This document shows, piece after piece, positions 40,431 through 48,329 of a DNA stretch of 64,000 nt. Both the position numbers and the translations under genes were made by a program. Within the stretch, counting starts at the first letter, position 1; the number at the start of each line of letters is the position of its first letter. The notes beneath the pieces were generated by a model, which was not told the origin of the DNA, did no database searches, and saw only the letters and a list, made by a program, of their open reading frames with translations. This DNA is from Citreicoccus inhibens (GTDB lineage: Bacteria; Myxococcota; Myxococcia; Myxococcales; Myxococcaceae), in assembly GCF_019039035.1 (NCBI RefSeq), contig NZ_JAHNZT010000042.1:1-64000 (forward strand). The letters are read 5' to 3'.

Positions 40431-41228
40431 ATGCATGTCGTCACCCTGCGAGCCCCCATCTCGCATCCCCCCGAGGACGTGTGGAGGGATCTCACCGAGG
40501 GGGCTCGGCTGTCGCGCTGGTTCGCGGACTCGGGCGACCTGGGCCCAGAGGGCTCGTTCTGCTTCGACTTCGGAGATGGAGACTGCTTTCTGGGTCAGGT
40601 GACTCGCTGGGTCCCCGAGCGCTTCTTGGGCTGGGAATGGCGCTTCATGGGCCTCGGGCCCGTCTTCCACATTCAGTTCGAGCTGGTGCCTGAGGTAGAC
40701 GGGACACTGGTGGGGGTCAGCGATAGGGGCGCGCGCACCTCGGCTGAAGCAGACAGCCTGCGCGCGGGCTGGGTGGACTTCCTGTCGCGCCTGGAGCGCT
40801 TCGCCACCACGGGCCGCACGTCTCGCTATGAATGGAGCCAGACCATCGGCACGGCGGCCCTGACGCGTGAGCCGCCCCGCAGCGTGTTGGGGACGCTGAG
40901 TGATCCGCGCTGGTGGCGCAGCGGCTTCGAGGGCGCGGATGTGGCCCTGCACTCGCCCGGGCCGAACCAGGTGGTGGCGGACTTCCACCGCGCGGACTGG
41001 GGCAGCGCGGAGACGCGGGCCGTCATCACGGTGGAGGCGTCACGGGGCGGTGCCTACGTCGGCATCACCCACGAGGGATGGACGGCGCTGCCGCCCGCGC
41101 TCCAGCTCCCGGAGCGACGGCGCTTCGCCGCCCTGTGGGCCCGGCTGCTCGCGGGACTGGAGGGCCACTCCTGGGGACAGGCCGCGCTGCTGGTCGCCCT
41201 GCTAGGGCCATGGCTGGCGACGCACTGA
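40431..41228 (+). CDS. Two-domain SRPBCC (AHSA1/START-like) protein, candidate CalC-type resistance protein
   Basis: ATG 40431 follows CGGAGCG and gives 265 residues; longer in-frame starts add low-complexity sequence. Residues ~1-130 form an AHSA1-type SRPBCC domain: PISHPPEDVWRDLTEGARLSRWFA, then beta strands FCFDFGDGDCFLGQVTRWVPERFLGWEW and HIQFELVPEVDGTLVGVSDRG. Residues ~145-265 look like a second, diverged copy (SVLGTLSDPRWWRSGF ... AVITVEASRGGAYVGITHEGW, then a long C-terminal helix). START/SRPBCC proteins bind hydrophobic ligands in a cavity; CalC, which protects the calicheamicin producer by being cleaved in place of DNA, has this fold. The placement next to an enediyne cassette makes self-resistance a strong hypothesis, not a demonstrated role. 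Confidence 0.75.
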   Translation: MHVVTLRAPISHPPEDVWRDLTEGARLSRWFADSGDLGPEGSFCFDFGDGDCFLGQVTRWVPERFLGWEWRFMGLGPVFHIQFELVPEVDGTLVGVSDRGARTSAEADSLRAGWVDFLSRLERFATTGRTSRYEWSQTIGTAALTREPPRSVLGTLSDPRWWRSGFEGADVALHSPGPNQVVADFHRADWGSAETRAVITVEASRGGAYVGITHEGWTALPPALQLPERRRFAALWARLLAGLEGHSWGQAALLVALLGPWLATH

Positions 41229-41249
41229 TGCCGGACGCCCACGGGGCGC

Positions 41250-42038
41250 TCACCGCAGCGAGTCGAGGAAGCTCCCCAGCACCGCGTTGAACTCCTCGGG
41301 CCGCTCCTGATTGGACAGGTGCGCCGCGCCGCGGATGACTTCCAGTCGCGCGCCCGACACCAGCCCCGCCATCTGCTGGGCCTTCTCCACGGGCGTGATG
41401 GCGTCATGCTCGCCCACCACCACGAGGGCCGGCCCCGCGTAGCGCGCGAGCATGTCCTTGCTATCGGGACGCATTCCCATCCCGCGCTGGGCGGCGGCGA
41501 GTCCCAGCGGCGAAGCCTCTCGCATCTGCGCCGCCACCCGTCGCCCCACGGGAGAGTCAGGGCCCTCGGCCACCAGCTTGGGCAGCAGGCCCGTCACGAC
41601 CGCTTCCGGCCCGTGCTCCAGCGCCTCGCGCGCGGTGACCTCGCGCCGCGCGCGGCCCGCGTCGTCGTCCGCGGTGGCCTGGGTGTCCACCAGCACGAGT
41701 CCACGCACCCGACCTGCGTCCTCGCGCAAGAGCGCCATGGCCGCGTAGCCCCCCATGGACACGCCGCCCACCACCGCGGAATCCACCTGGAGCGCGTCGA
41801 GCAGGGCCAGCGCATCGCGCGCGATGCGGCTCATCTCGGTGGGCCCCTCTCCGGGCGGGGTCTGCCCGAAGCCACGGTGGTCCGGGAGGATGAACCGGTA
41901 GCGCGACGACAGCGCCGCGACCTGCTCATCGAACGATGCGCCGGTGAGCGGAAAGGCATGCAGCAGCAGCACCGCCGGGCCCTGGCCCACGTCGCGGTAG
42001 TGCAGGGAATGTCCATCTTCGGTGGGGATGTATGGCAT
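41250..42038 (-). CDS. Alpha/beta hydrolase
   Basis: ATG 42038 follows GCGAGGG; 262 residues. Oxyanion region LLLHAFPLTGASFDEQ, nucleophile elbow GGVSMGGYAA (Ser at about residue 100), acid in VGEHDAITPVEKA and catalytic His in RGAAHLSNQERPEEF are all present. HRGFGQTPPGEG is typical of the haloperoxidase/esterase-like group. Substrate unknown. It is convergent with the SRPBCC gene and 14 bases downstream of the CorA-like gene, so it is more likely cotranscribed with corA than part of the enediyne set. Confidence 0.88.
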   Translation of the reverse strand: MPYIPTEDGHSLHYRDVGQGPAVLLLHAFPLTGASFDEQVAALSSRYRFILPDHRGFGQTPPGEGPTEMSRIARDALALLDALQVDSAVVGGVSMGGYAAMALLREDAGRVRGLVLVDTQATADDDAGRARREVTAREALEHGPEAVVTGLLPKLVAEGPDSPVGRRVAAQMREASPLGLAAAQRGMGMRPDSKDMLARYAGPALVVVGEHDAITPVEKAQQMAGLVSGARLEVIRGAAHLSNQERPEEFNAVLGSFLDSLR

Positions 42039-42052
42039 GGGACCCTCGCGGC

Positions 42053-42994
42053 TCAGAGCCACTGCTTGTATTTGAACCAGGCGATGAGTCCCAGCGGGAA
42101 CCCGACAATCATCACCCACATGGCGGTGTAGTGCTGAGGTGTCGAAAGGGCGTCGAAGTTCTGCCCGAAGAACCCCACGATGAAGGACAGGGGCAGGAAC
42201 AACGTGGCGAAGATGGTGAGCTGCTTGGTGATGTCGTTCGTCTTGTTCGCCACCATGGAGAGGTAGCCATCCATGGCGTTGCCCACGATGTCGCGGCCCG
42301 CGTCGATCTGCTCGTACAGCCGCACCAGGTGGTCATACACATCGCGGAAGTACAGCGTCGTGCGCTCGTGGATGAACGGCACGCCTCGGCGTGACAGCAG
42401 GCTCACCACGTCTCGCTGAGGGGACAGCACGCGCCGCAGCGTCACCAGCATCCGCTTTAGCTCGAAGATGCGCTGGAGTTGAGTGCGCTCCGGCCGCTCG
42501 AAGATGGCCACCTCCAGGTCCTCCAGCTCCTCGCTGAAGTCGTCGAGGATGGGGAACTGCGCGTCCACCAGCGCGTCCGCGAGCATGTACAAGATGAAGT
42601 CCGTGCCGCGCTCCTGGAGCGCCCGCGGATCGTCCTTCACCCGCTTGGCCACCGACTCGAACCCCGGGAAGTTCAGCGAGTGCACGCTGATGAGCCAGTC
42701 TTCGGAGAGGAAGAAGTGGTGCTCGTGCAGCGTGAGCTGACACACGTCCGCACCCCGCGTGAAGCCCTGGAGGACGATGAACTGGTGGCCCGGGTATTCC
42801 TCCAGCTTGGGCCGTTGATCCAGGTGGAGCGTGTCCTCCACCGCGAGTCGGTGCAGCCCGAAGCGCGTGGCCAGACGACCCATGACTTCCTCGGTCGGTT
42901 CGCTCACGTCGATCCACTTGCGGCCGGCCCGGTCGAGCAACTCCTCGCCGCCCGTGAGAATCCTGCCGTCCTCCAGCAGACAGACCTGAATCAT
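42053..42994 (-). CDS. CorA-family divalent cation channel with GQN selectivity motif
   Basis: A 313-residue protein: N-terminal alpha/beta domain, long stalk helices (about residues 150-255), then two C-terminal membrane helices and a basic end (WFKYKQWL). The family loop after TM1 is GMN in nearly all CorA magnesium channels; here it reads FFGQNFD. The rest, ITKQLTIFATLFLPLSFIVGFFGQNF, is canonical. GxN variants occur in ZntB and other branches with different ion preference or direction. Pentameric inner-membrane transporter for Mg, Co, Ni or Zn. Confidence 0.9.
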   Translation of the reverse strand: MIQVCLLEDGRILTGGEELLDRAGRKWIDVSEPTEEVMGRLATRFGLHRLAVEDTLHLDQRPKLEEYPGHQFIVLQGFTRGADVCQLTLHEHHFFLSEDWLISVHSLNFPGFESVAKRVKDDPRALQERGTDFILYMLADALVDAQFPILDDFSEELEDLEVAIFERPERTQLQRIFELKRMLVTLRRVLSPQRDVVSLLSRRGVPFIHERTTLYFRDVYDHLVRLYEQIDAGRDIVGNAMDGYLSMVANKTNDITKQLTIFATLFLPLSFIVGFFGQNFDALSTPQHYTAMWVMIVGFPLGLIAWFKYKQWL

Positions 42995-43081
42995 CCCGTA
43001 GCGCTCCTGGACTGGTTCCTCGGCTCCCGGGCGGTGCTAGAACTCCCCGCGCCGGAAGTCGAGCGTTAGAGTAGGAATCCC

Positions 43082-44215
43082 GTGTCTGCTGCTGCCGAAA
43101 ACAACCCCCAGGCCTCGCTCACGCCGAGGCTCGACGAAATCCTCCAGGGACTCGCGGACCGTGACGTCGCCGAGCGGCTGCGAAAAGTGTATCTCGCCGC
43201 CGCCCACGCCATCGCCCGACTGAGCGACCTGGACCTGGTGAAGTACGAGTCCCCCGTCGTGGACTCCAGCCCTGACCTGTCGCTGTGGGAGGAGATGGCG
43301 CCCGTCATCCGCGACACGGTGATGGACGTCAACGCGCTGCTCAATGTCATTCGCGAGCAGTTCCCCACCGCCCCCCCCCACAGCGCCACCTCCCGCGACG
43401 CCGCTGGGCTCCTTCAGGACGCCATGGCGATGCTCGCCCAGGGCGTCACCCAGTTGGGCGAGGCCATGCGCAACCCCTCCGTGGTGAGCGATCGCTGGGT
43501 GCTCCTCGCGGAGATCCAGCGCACCCGCGCGCGCTTCCGCGAGCAGATGAGCAGCCTGGTGTTCGAGTCCGTCAGCACCTTCGGCGACGTGACGCGCGCC
43601 CAGGTCGTCCCCGGTCATGAGGCCGAGGTGAAGGCGGCCGTCACCGTGCGCGCCATCACCGCGGACCTGGCGCGCATCGTCTCCGCGCGGCTCGCCAAGG
43701 TGCGCGAGGCCGAGCCCGAGGACGTGCAGTGGAACGCGCAGCAGCTCCAGACGGAGCTGGATGCCTTTGGTCGCACCGCCGCGTATCGGAACCTGCGCGC
43801 GCAGGACAAGCGCCGCATCGTCGAGATGCGCGCGGGAGTAGGGCAGCTCGCCATCCGCGCCAATCCCACGCGCGAGGAACTCCTGGTGTTGATGGAGGAG
43901 CTGGACGCGTTCGTGCGCGGCCTCTCCGGCGTCAACCAGCGCCAGCTCCTCATCATCCACGACCGTGAAGTCTGGGCGTCGTGTGGGGTGCGCCTGGAGC
44001 GCGCGCTGTCCCTCGTGCCCACCGACGCGGTCGGCGCGGCGCGGACACTCGCCGAGGCGGCGGCGGCGGGGCAGGCGCTCTACGGCCGGGACGCCGCTCT
44101 GGATGCCTTCCTGCGCAAGGCCCGCAAGCTCGCCTTCGCACAGCTCTCCCTCGAGGACCTGCGCGCCACCATCGCGTCGTTCCAGGGGCTCCTGGCCCAA
44201 TTGGACGTGATGTGA
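43082..44215 (+). CDS. Helical protein of unknown function
   Basis: A 377-residue protein from GTG 43082. It is predicted almost wholly alpha-helical, rich in Ala, Leu, Arg and Glu, with no membrane segment, signal peptide or cysteine cluster (one Cys, in WASCGVRLERAL). I recognise no family. It is divergent from corA and followed at once by the HAD phosphatase gene, whose alternative GTG start overlaps its stop, so the two are probably cotranscribed. A structural or adaptor role is as much as can be guessed. Confidence 0.7.
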   Translation: MSAAAENNPQASLTPRLDEILQGLADRDVAERLRKVYLAAAHAIARLSDLDLVKYESPVVDSSPDLSLWEEMAPVIRDTVMDVNALLNVIREQFPTAPPHSATSRDAAGLLQDAMAMLAQGVTQLGEAMRNPSVVSDRWVLLAEIQRTRARFREQMSSLVFESVSTFGDVTRAQVVPGHEAEVKAAVTVRAITADLARIVSARLAKVREAEPEDVQWNAQQLQTELDAFGRTAAYRNLRAQDKRRIVEMRAGVGQLAIRANPTREELLVLMEELDAFVRGLSGVNQRQLLIIHDREVWASCGVRLERALSLVPTDAVGAARTLAEAAAAGQALYGRDAALDAFLRKARKLAFAQLSLEDLRATIASFQGLLAQLDVM

Positions 44216-44238
44216 GCCGCGCTCGTGAGCAACGCCCC

Positions 44239-45042
44239 ATGCCCCGGCCGCTCCGGGAGGCGGACCTGTCCGCGGTGCGCGGCGTCTTCACGGACGTGGA
44301 CGGCACGCTGACCACGGGCCACAAGCTGCGCAGCCAGACGCTCCAGGCGTTGGAGCGCTTGTCGGCCTCGGGCCTTCGCGTCGTGCTGGTGAGCGGTCGG
44401 CCGGCGGGGTGGGGTGAGGCCTGGGCCCGCCAGCTCCCCGTGGACGGCGTCATCGTGGAGAACGGCGGCCTCTTCTTCACGCGCAACGCCCGAGGGGCGC
44501 TGCGCAAGGTGTACGCCGAGCCGCCCGCCGAGCGCGCGGCCAATCGCAAGCGCCTGACGACCGAGGTCCGGCGCGTGCTCGCCCGAGTGCCCGGAGCGCG
44601 GCTGTCCGTGGACAGCGCGTACACCGAGGTGGACCTCGCGGTGGACTACAACGAGGAGGCTCGCCTGGGGGACGCGGGCGCCGCGCGCATCGAGTCGTTG
44701 CTGCGCGAGCGAGGCGTCACGGCGGTGCGCTCGTCGGTGCACGTCAACTGCTGGCTCGGTCGGTTCGACAAACTGAGCGCGACGCGCCTGTTCGCCCGGC
44801 GCGTCTGGGGGGAGCGCCTGGACCCCACCGATTCCCGCTATGTGTACGCGGGGGATTCTTTCAACGACGCCCCGATGTTCCAGGCCTTTGCCCTGGGCGT
44901 GGGCGTGGCCAACGTGCGCGCGGTGCTGGACCGCATCGACGCGCCGCCGGCTTTCATCACCCGGGCACCCGAGGGGCGGGGCTTCGAGGAGCTGGCGAAA
45001 GCCATCCTCGCCCGCCGCGGGCGGCCGGGACGCGAGGAGTGA
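44239..45042 (+). CDS. HAD-family phosphatase (type IIB/Cof-like)
   Basis: Start ATG 44239 (267 residues); a GTG at 44212 overlapping the previous stop is an equally possible start. Motif I FTDVDGTLTTG has both catalytic aspartates, motif II VVLVSGRPAG, and motif IV VYAGDSFNDAPMF binds Mg. The cap between them is of the C2B type found in sugar-phosphate and mannosyl-3-phosphoglycerate phosphatases. Substrate not predictable. Confidence 0.85.
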   Translation: MPRPLREADLSAVRGVFTDVDGTLTTGHKLRSQTLQALERLSASGLRVVLVSGRPAGWGEAWARQLPVDGVIVENGGLFFTRNARGALRKVYAEPPAERAANRKRLTTEVRRVLARVPGARLSVDSAYTEVDLAVDYNEEARLGDAGAARIESLLRERGVTAVRSSVHVNCWLGRFDKLSATRLFARRVWGERLDPTDSRYVYAGDSFNDAPMFQAFALGVGVANVRAVLDRIDAPPAFITRAPEGRGFEELAKAILARRGRPGREE

Positions 45043-45046
45043 CACC

Positions 45047-46243
45047 GTGGATTTCGTGAAGTTGGAGCTGGCCCGCGGCCTGGGACGCCACCTGCGCGCC
45101 GGACACCCCTGGGTCTTCCGCAAGGCGCTGGAGCATGTGCCCCGCATCCCCGCGGGCTGCGTGGTGGACCTGACGGAGAATGGGAAGTTCGTGGCGCGCG
45201 GCTACTACGATCCGCACTCGGCCATCGCCGTGCGGGTGCTGACGCGGGATCCGCGCCAGCCCGTGGACGCGGCCTTCATCACCCAGCGGGTGGTGCGAGC
45301 GCTCACCGCGCGCCGGGAGCTGATCGACCTTGCGGACACGGACAGCTACCGGCTTGTCCACGGCGAGGGAGATGGGCTGCCGGGCGTGGTGGTGGACCTG
45401 TACGCGGGCTGGGCGGTGATGAAGCTCTACTCCGCGGGCCTCACGCCGTACCGGCCGCTCATCGTCGAGGCGCTCAAGGCGGGTGTTCCCGGCCTCAAGG
45501 GCGTGCTCGGCCGTGACGAAGTGGGCCGCGATGACGTGGACGAGGACGACGGTCGGGGCTCGGGGCGCATGCTCTGGGGCACCGAGGCGCCGGAGCTCAT
45601 CCCCATCCGCGAGCGCGGCGTGACGTTCCTGGTGGACGCGTGGCGCGGCCAGAAGACGGGGTTCTTCCTGGATCAGCGCGAGAACCGCCACCTCATCCGC
45701 CGGCTGTCGCAGGGCCGTGACGTGCTCAACTGCTTCAGCTTCAGCGGCGGCTTCTCCGTGAACGCGGCGATGGGCGGCGCGCGCAGCGTCTTCTCCGTGG
45801 ATCAGGACCCGGACGCCATCGCGCTGGCCCGCGAGAACTTCACGCGCAACGGGCTGCCCGCGGAGAAGCACGACTTCCTCGCCGCGGACGTGTTCAAGCT
45901 CATCCAGTCGTTCAAGGACGAGGGCCGCACGTTCGACCTCATCGTCCTGGATCCGCCCGCCTTCGCGAAGAGCCAGCGCGCGGTGGAGGCCGCCGTGGAC
46001 GGCTACGCCTCGCTCAACCGGCAGGCGCTGGCCATCCTGCGCCCGGGTGGGCTGCTGGCCACCGCGTCGTGCTCGGCGCGCGTGAGCCCGGACATGTTCA
46101 TGGGCGCGGTGCGCGAGGCGGGCTTCAAGACCGGCGTCGACCTGGCGCTCGTCGAGGAGCGCTACCAGCCGCCGGATCACCCCGTGCGGCTGCAGTTCCC
46201 GGAAGGGAAGTACCTCAAGTTCTACGTGCTCCAGGCCGTCTAG
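45047..46243 (+). CDS. RlmI/RlmK-type class I SAM-dependent rRNA cytosine methyltransferase
   Basis: GTG 45047 follows GAGGAG; 398 residues. The N-terminal PUA domain (ARGLGRHLRAGHPWVFRKALEHVP, about residues 5-75) is followed by an EEHEH-like domain and the methyltransferase: KTGFFLDQRENR, VLNCFSFSGGFSVNAAMGGA (SAM loop), VDQDPDAIALA and LDPPAFAKSQ. This set defines the RlmI (m5C1962 of 23S rRNA) family. An acidic insertion DEVGRDDVDEDDGRGSG near residue 165 is unusual. The stop overlaps the stop of the opposing gene at 46240. Confidence 0.92.
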   Translation: MDFVKLELARGLGRHLRAGHPWVFRKALEHVPRIPAGCVVDLTENGKFVARGYYDPHSAIAVRVLTRDPRQPVDAAFITQRVVRALTARRELIDLADTDSYRLVHGEGDGLPGVVVDLYAGWAVMKLYSAGLTPYRPLIVEALKAGVPGLKGVLGRDEVGRDDVDEDDGRGSGRMLWGTEAPELIPIRERGVTFLVDAWRGQKTGFFLDQRENRHLIRRLSQGRDVLNCFSFSGGFSVNAAMGGARSVFSVDQDPDAIALARENFTRNGLPAEKHDFLAADVFKLIQSFKDEGRTFDLIVLDPPAFAKSQRAVEAAVDGYASLNRQALAILRPGGLLATASCSARVSPDMFMGAVREAGFKTGVDLALVEERYQPPDHPVRLQFPEGKYLKFYVLQAV

Positions 46244-46746
46244 GTGCCGAACACGCGGTGCGCGACGCGGTCCAGCACGTCGCGCCCCCACACGAGGCTG
46301 GCCTTCATGAGCCGGTCCATGTCCCGCGAGAACTCGGCGCCCGTGGGGACCTGCGTGTACGTGTGGCGCAGGTAGAGGCAGCGGGAGTCGGCCTCATAGG
46401 CCACCTCGCCGCCGCCCGCGTCGGTGCCCTCAGTGGCCTCGGCGCGGAAGCCGTCGACGACGCCGGGCTTGGGCTCCTCGCGGAAGCGGTAGATGAGCGC
46501 GCTGCACTCCAGCGCCTGCTTCGCCTCCAGGTGCTCGAAGTAGAGCTGCGCCTCGCTCAGCATGGCGCCGCCCCGGCCCTCCGCGTCGAGCCCCTCGGTG
46601 CTGGTGGCGCCCTTGCCCTGGAGGTACCAGCGCACCAGGGCGCGCGCTGACTCCCGGGTGAGCGGGCCGCCCGCGACCGGCGGCGGCTGCATCAACCCGA
46701 TGGAGGACAGCAACCAATGCACGCCCGTGGGGAGGGCCCAGGCCAT
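46240..46746 (-). CDS. Small paralogous protein B, possible partner of the lipase-like protein
   Basis: ATG 46746 gives 168 residues. It is a clear paralogue of the next upstream gene (46749-47195): both share LYFEH, CSxLIYRFRE-PxPGVxDGFR, GTDxGGG, and end LMKASLxWGxDVxxRVAxRVF. The N-terminus has a short hydrophobic patch (ALPTGVHWLLSSIGLM) that the paralogue lacks. No known domain recognised; size and alpha/beta pattern resemble effector chaperones or immunity proteins. Its stop codon overlaps that of the convergent methyltransferase gene. Confidence 0.7.
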   Translation of the reverse strand: MAWALPTGVHWLLSSIGLMQPPPVAGGPLTRESARALVRWYLQGKGATSTEGLDAEGRGGAMLSEAQLYFEHLEAKQALECSALIYRFREEPKPGVVDGFRAEATEGTDAGGGEVAYEADSRCLYLRHTYTQVPTGAEFSRDMDRLMKASLVWGRDVLDRVAHRVFGT

Positions 46747-46748
46747 GG

Positions 46749-47195
46749 CTACTTCGCTGTCTTCGCGGGGAAGACCCGCGAGGCCACGCGCTCGAACACG
46801 TCGCCGCCCCAATCGAGGCTGGCCTTCATCAGCCGCGCGAGGTCATCCGCGAACGCCTTGTCGGCGGGGATGGCCGCGTAGGTGCGGCTGAGGAAGAGGC
46901 TCTTGCTCTCCGGCTCGAAGTCCACCGTGCCGCCACCGGTGTCCGTGCCCGCCTTCTCCTCGTCGCGGAAGCCGTCGAGGACACCGGGGCGGGGGGACTC
47001 GCGGAAGCGGTAGATGAGGCCGCTGCACTTGAGGCCGCCCGTCTGCGAGCTGTGCTCGAAGTAGAGCTGGGCCTCGCCCACGGTCACTCCCCCCACGCCA
47101 CTCGGACTGAGCCCCGGGCTCAGGTGAATGCCCTGGGCCCGCAGGTAGGTCTGCACCAAGCGCTGCGCTTCGTCACGGGTCATGGCCACCTGCAT
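46749..47195 (-). CDS. Small paralogous protein A, possible partner of the lipase-like protein
   Basis: 148 residues from ATG 47195 (or 144 from ATG 47183). It shares with its downstream paralogue the block GEAQLYFEH, CSGLIYRFRESPRPGVLDGFR, GTDTGGGTVDFEPESKSLFLSRTY and LMKASLDWGGDVFERVASRVF. Soluble, no signal peptide. The pair lies 18 bases downstream of a lipase-like gene on the same strand. CesT/SycE-type chaperones and T6SS-type immunity proteins have this size, but no sequence signature allows a choice. Confidence 0.72.
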   Translation of the reverse strand: MQVAMTRDEAQRLVQTYLRAQGIHLSPGLSPSGVGGVTVGEAQLYFEHSSQTGGLKCSGLIYRFRESPRPGVLDGFRDEEKAGTDTGGGTVDFEPESKSLFLSRTYAAIPADKAFADDLARLMKASLDWGGDVFERVASRVFPAKTAK

Positions 47196-47213
47196 AGCAC
47201 GACGATGGAGGCG

Positions 47214-48137
47214 TCAGAACTGCCCGGCTCGCGCCTGATCGAACGGGACGCGGTGCTTCAGGTACGTGGCCTCCAGCGCGTGCGCGCCGGTGAACATCGT
47301 CTTCTCCGAGAAGCGCTCCACCTGCGCGCCCTTGCCCGGGTGACGCAAGAGCGCCAGCGGATCCAGGCTCCCGCCCAGGCCCAGCACGCTGGGGACCAGG
47401 TCGCGGTTGTTGACGTAGTGCACGTACTGCGGGCCGTCCGGGTACGTGGCGCCCGCCGAGCCGAACGTCTCCACCTTCACGTGGCTCAGCGCCTTCTCCA
47501 CGTCCGCCTGGGACATCCCATCTTCGATGCGCATCCGGCGCGCCACATCGTTCAGCGCGCGCGAGGTGATGAGTCCCCCCTGGCTGTGCGCCATCACGTG
47601 CACATCCCGGCCCGCCTTCAGCTCCGAGTAGACGGTGTCCGCCAGCGTGTCCACCGCCGGGTTCTTGCCCTTGTCGAGCTTGTCCTTCACGCACTGGAGC
47701 ACGTCAGACACCATGCCCTCGGTGGCGTTGTGGATGCCGATGGTGCGCATGCCCGTGCTGTCCGCCAGCGCCTGCAGCGAGCCGGCCTGCGCGTCCTTCG
47801 TCGTCGAGATGCCGTTGATGTAGATGGCCGTCTCGGTGGCGTTGGGGTTGTTGCGCGGCGTGAACGGCGGCACCTGGCTCAGCGGCGTGCTCGCGTCGAA
47901 CGTCTGTCCGCCCGCGCCCACCAACTTGCCGTCATAGACGCGGTCCGGAGCGCCCGCCGCCGCGGTGAACACCGCGGCCACCGCCTGGGTCGGCTTGGAC
48001 TCGAAGCCATCCGCCACCCTCTGCGGCTTCTTCGCCTCCACCGGCTTGGCGCTCGCCGCGCGGCTCAGCTCGGCGGTGGGCTGGGTGCTCGTGCCAAGCG
48101 GCTTGAGGGCGTTGCGACCGCGCTCGATGGTGGTCAT
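47214..48137 (-). CDS. Lipase-like alpha/beta-hydrolase, possible effector
   Basis: ATG 48137 follows AGGAG nine bases upstream; 307 residues. There is no signal peptide. The first ~75 residues are polar and disordered-looking (Ala/Pro/Ser/Lys rich), as in type III/VI or contact-delivered effectors. The hydrolase core has AIYINGISTTKDAQAGSL and the nucleophile elbow VMAHSQGGLIT (Ser at about residue 184), with a likely catalytic Asp in NNRDLVPSV and His in FTGAHALEATYLKH. The pattern resembles DUF676/PGAP1-type lipases. The two paralogous small genes downstream could be its immunity proteins or chaperones. Confidence 0.78.
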   Translation of the reverse strand: MTTIERGRNALKPLGTSTQPTAELSRAASAKPVEAKKPQRVADGFESKPTQAVAAVFTAAAGAPDRVYDGKLVGAGGQTFDASTPLSQVPPFTPRNNPNATETAIYINGISTTKDAQAGSLQALADSTGMRTIGIHNATEGMVSDVLQCVKDKLDKGKNPAVDTLADTVYSELKAGRDVHVMAHSQGGLITSRALNDVARRMRIEDGMSQADVEKALSHVKVETFGSAGATYPDGPQYVHYVNNRDLVPSVLGLGGSLDPLALLRHPGKGAQVERFSEKTMFTGAHALEATYLKHRVPFDQARAGQF

Positions 48138-48329
48138 GGATGAAAGCTCCTGCGCAGGGAAAGTGGGGGAGACCTTTCCATTGTCACCCGAATGCGTCAC
48201 CAGTTGCGTGGGATTGGACAATTATCGATTGACGCATTGCGTAGATTGTGCGGTGCGGCAATTCCTGGGCGCGTGCGTCATGGCGCGTCACGCCGGTGTG
48301 AGGGCCGCGTCGCGACGGTAAGGTGAGGC
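48138..48329. other. Divergent gap between the lipase-like gene and the hydrolase-fold gene
   Basis: 192 bases with an unusually AT-rich centre (about 48215-48260, containing CAATTATCGATTGACGCATT). It should hold promoters for both sides; a TTGACG at 48230-48235 faces right, without a clear -10. No gene. Confidence 0.35.
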
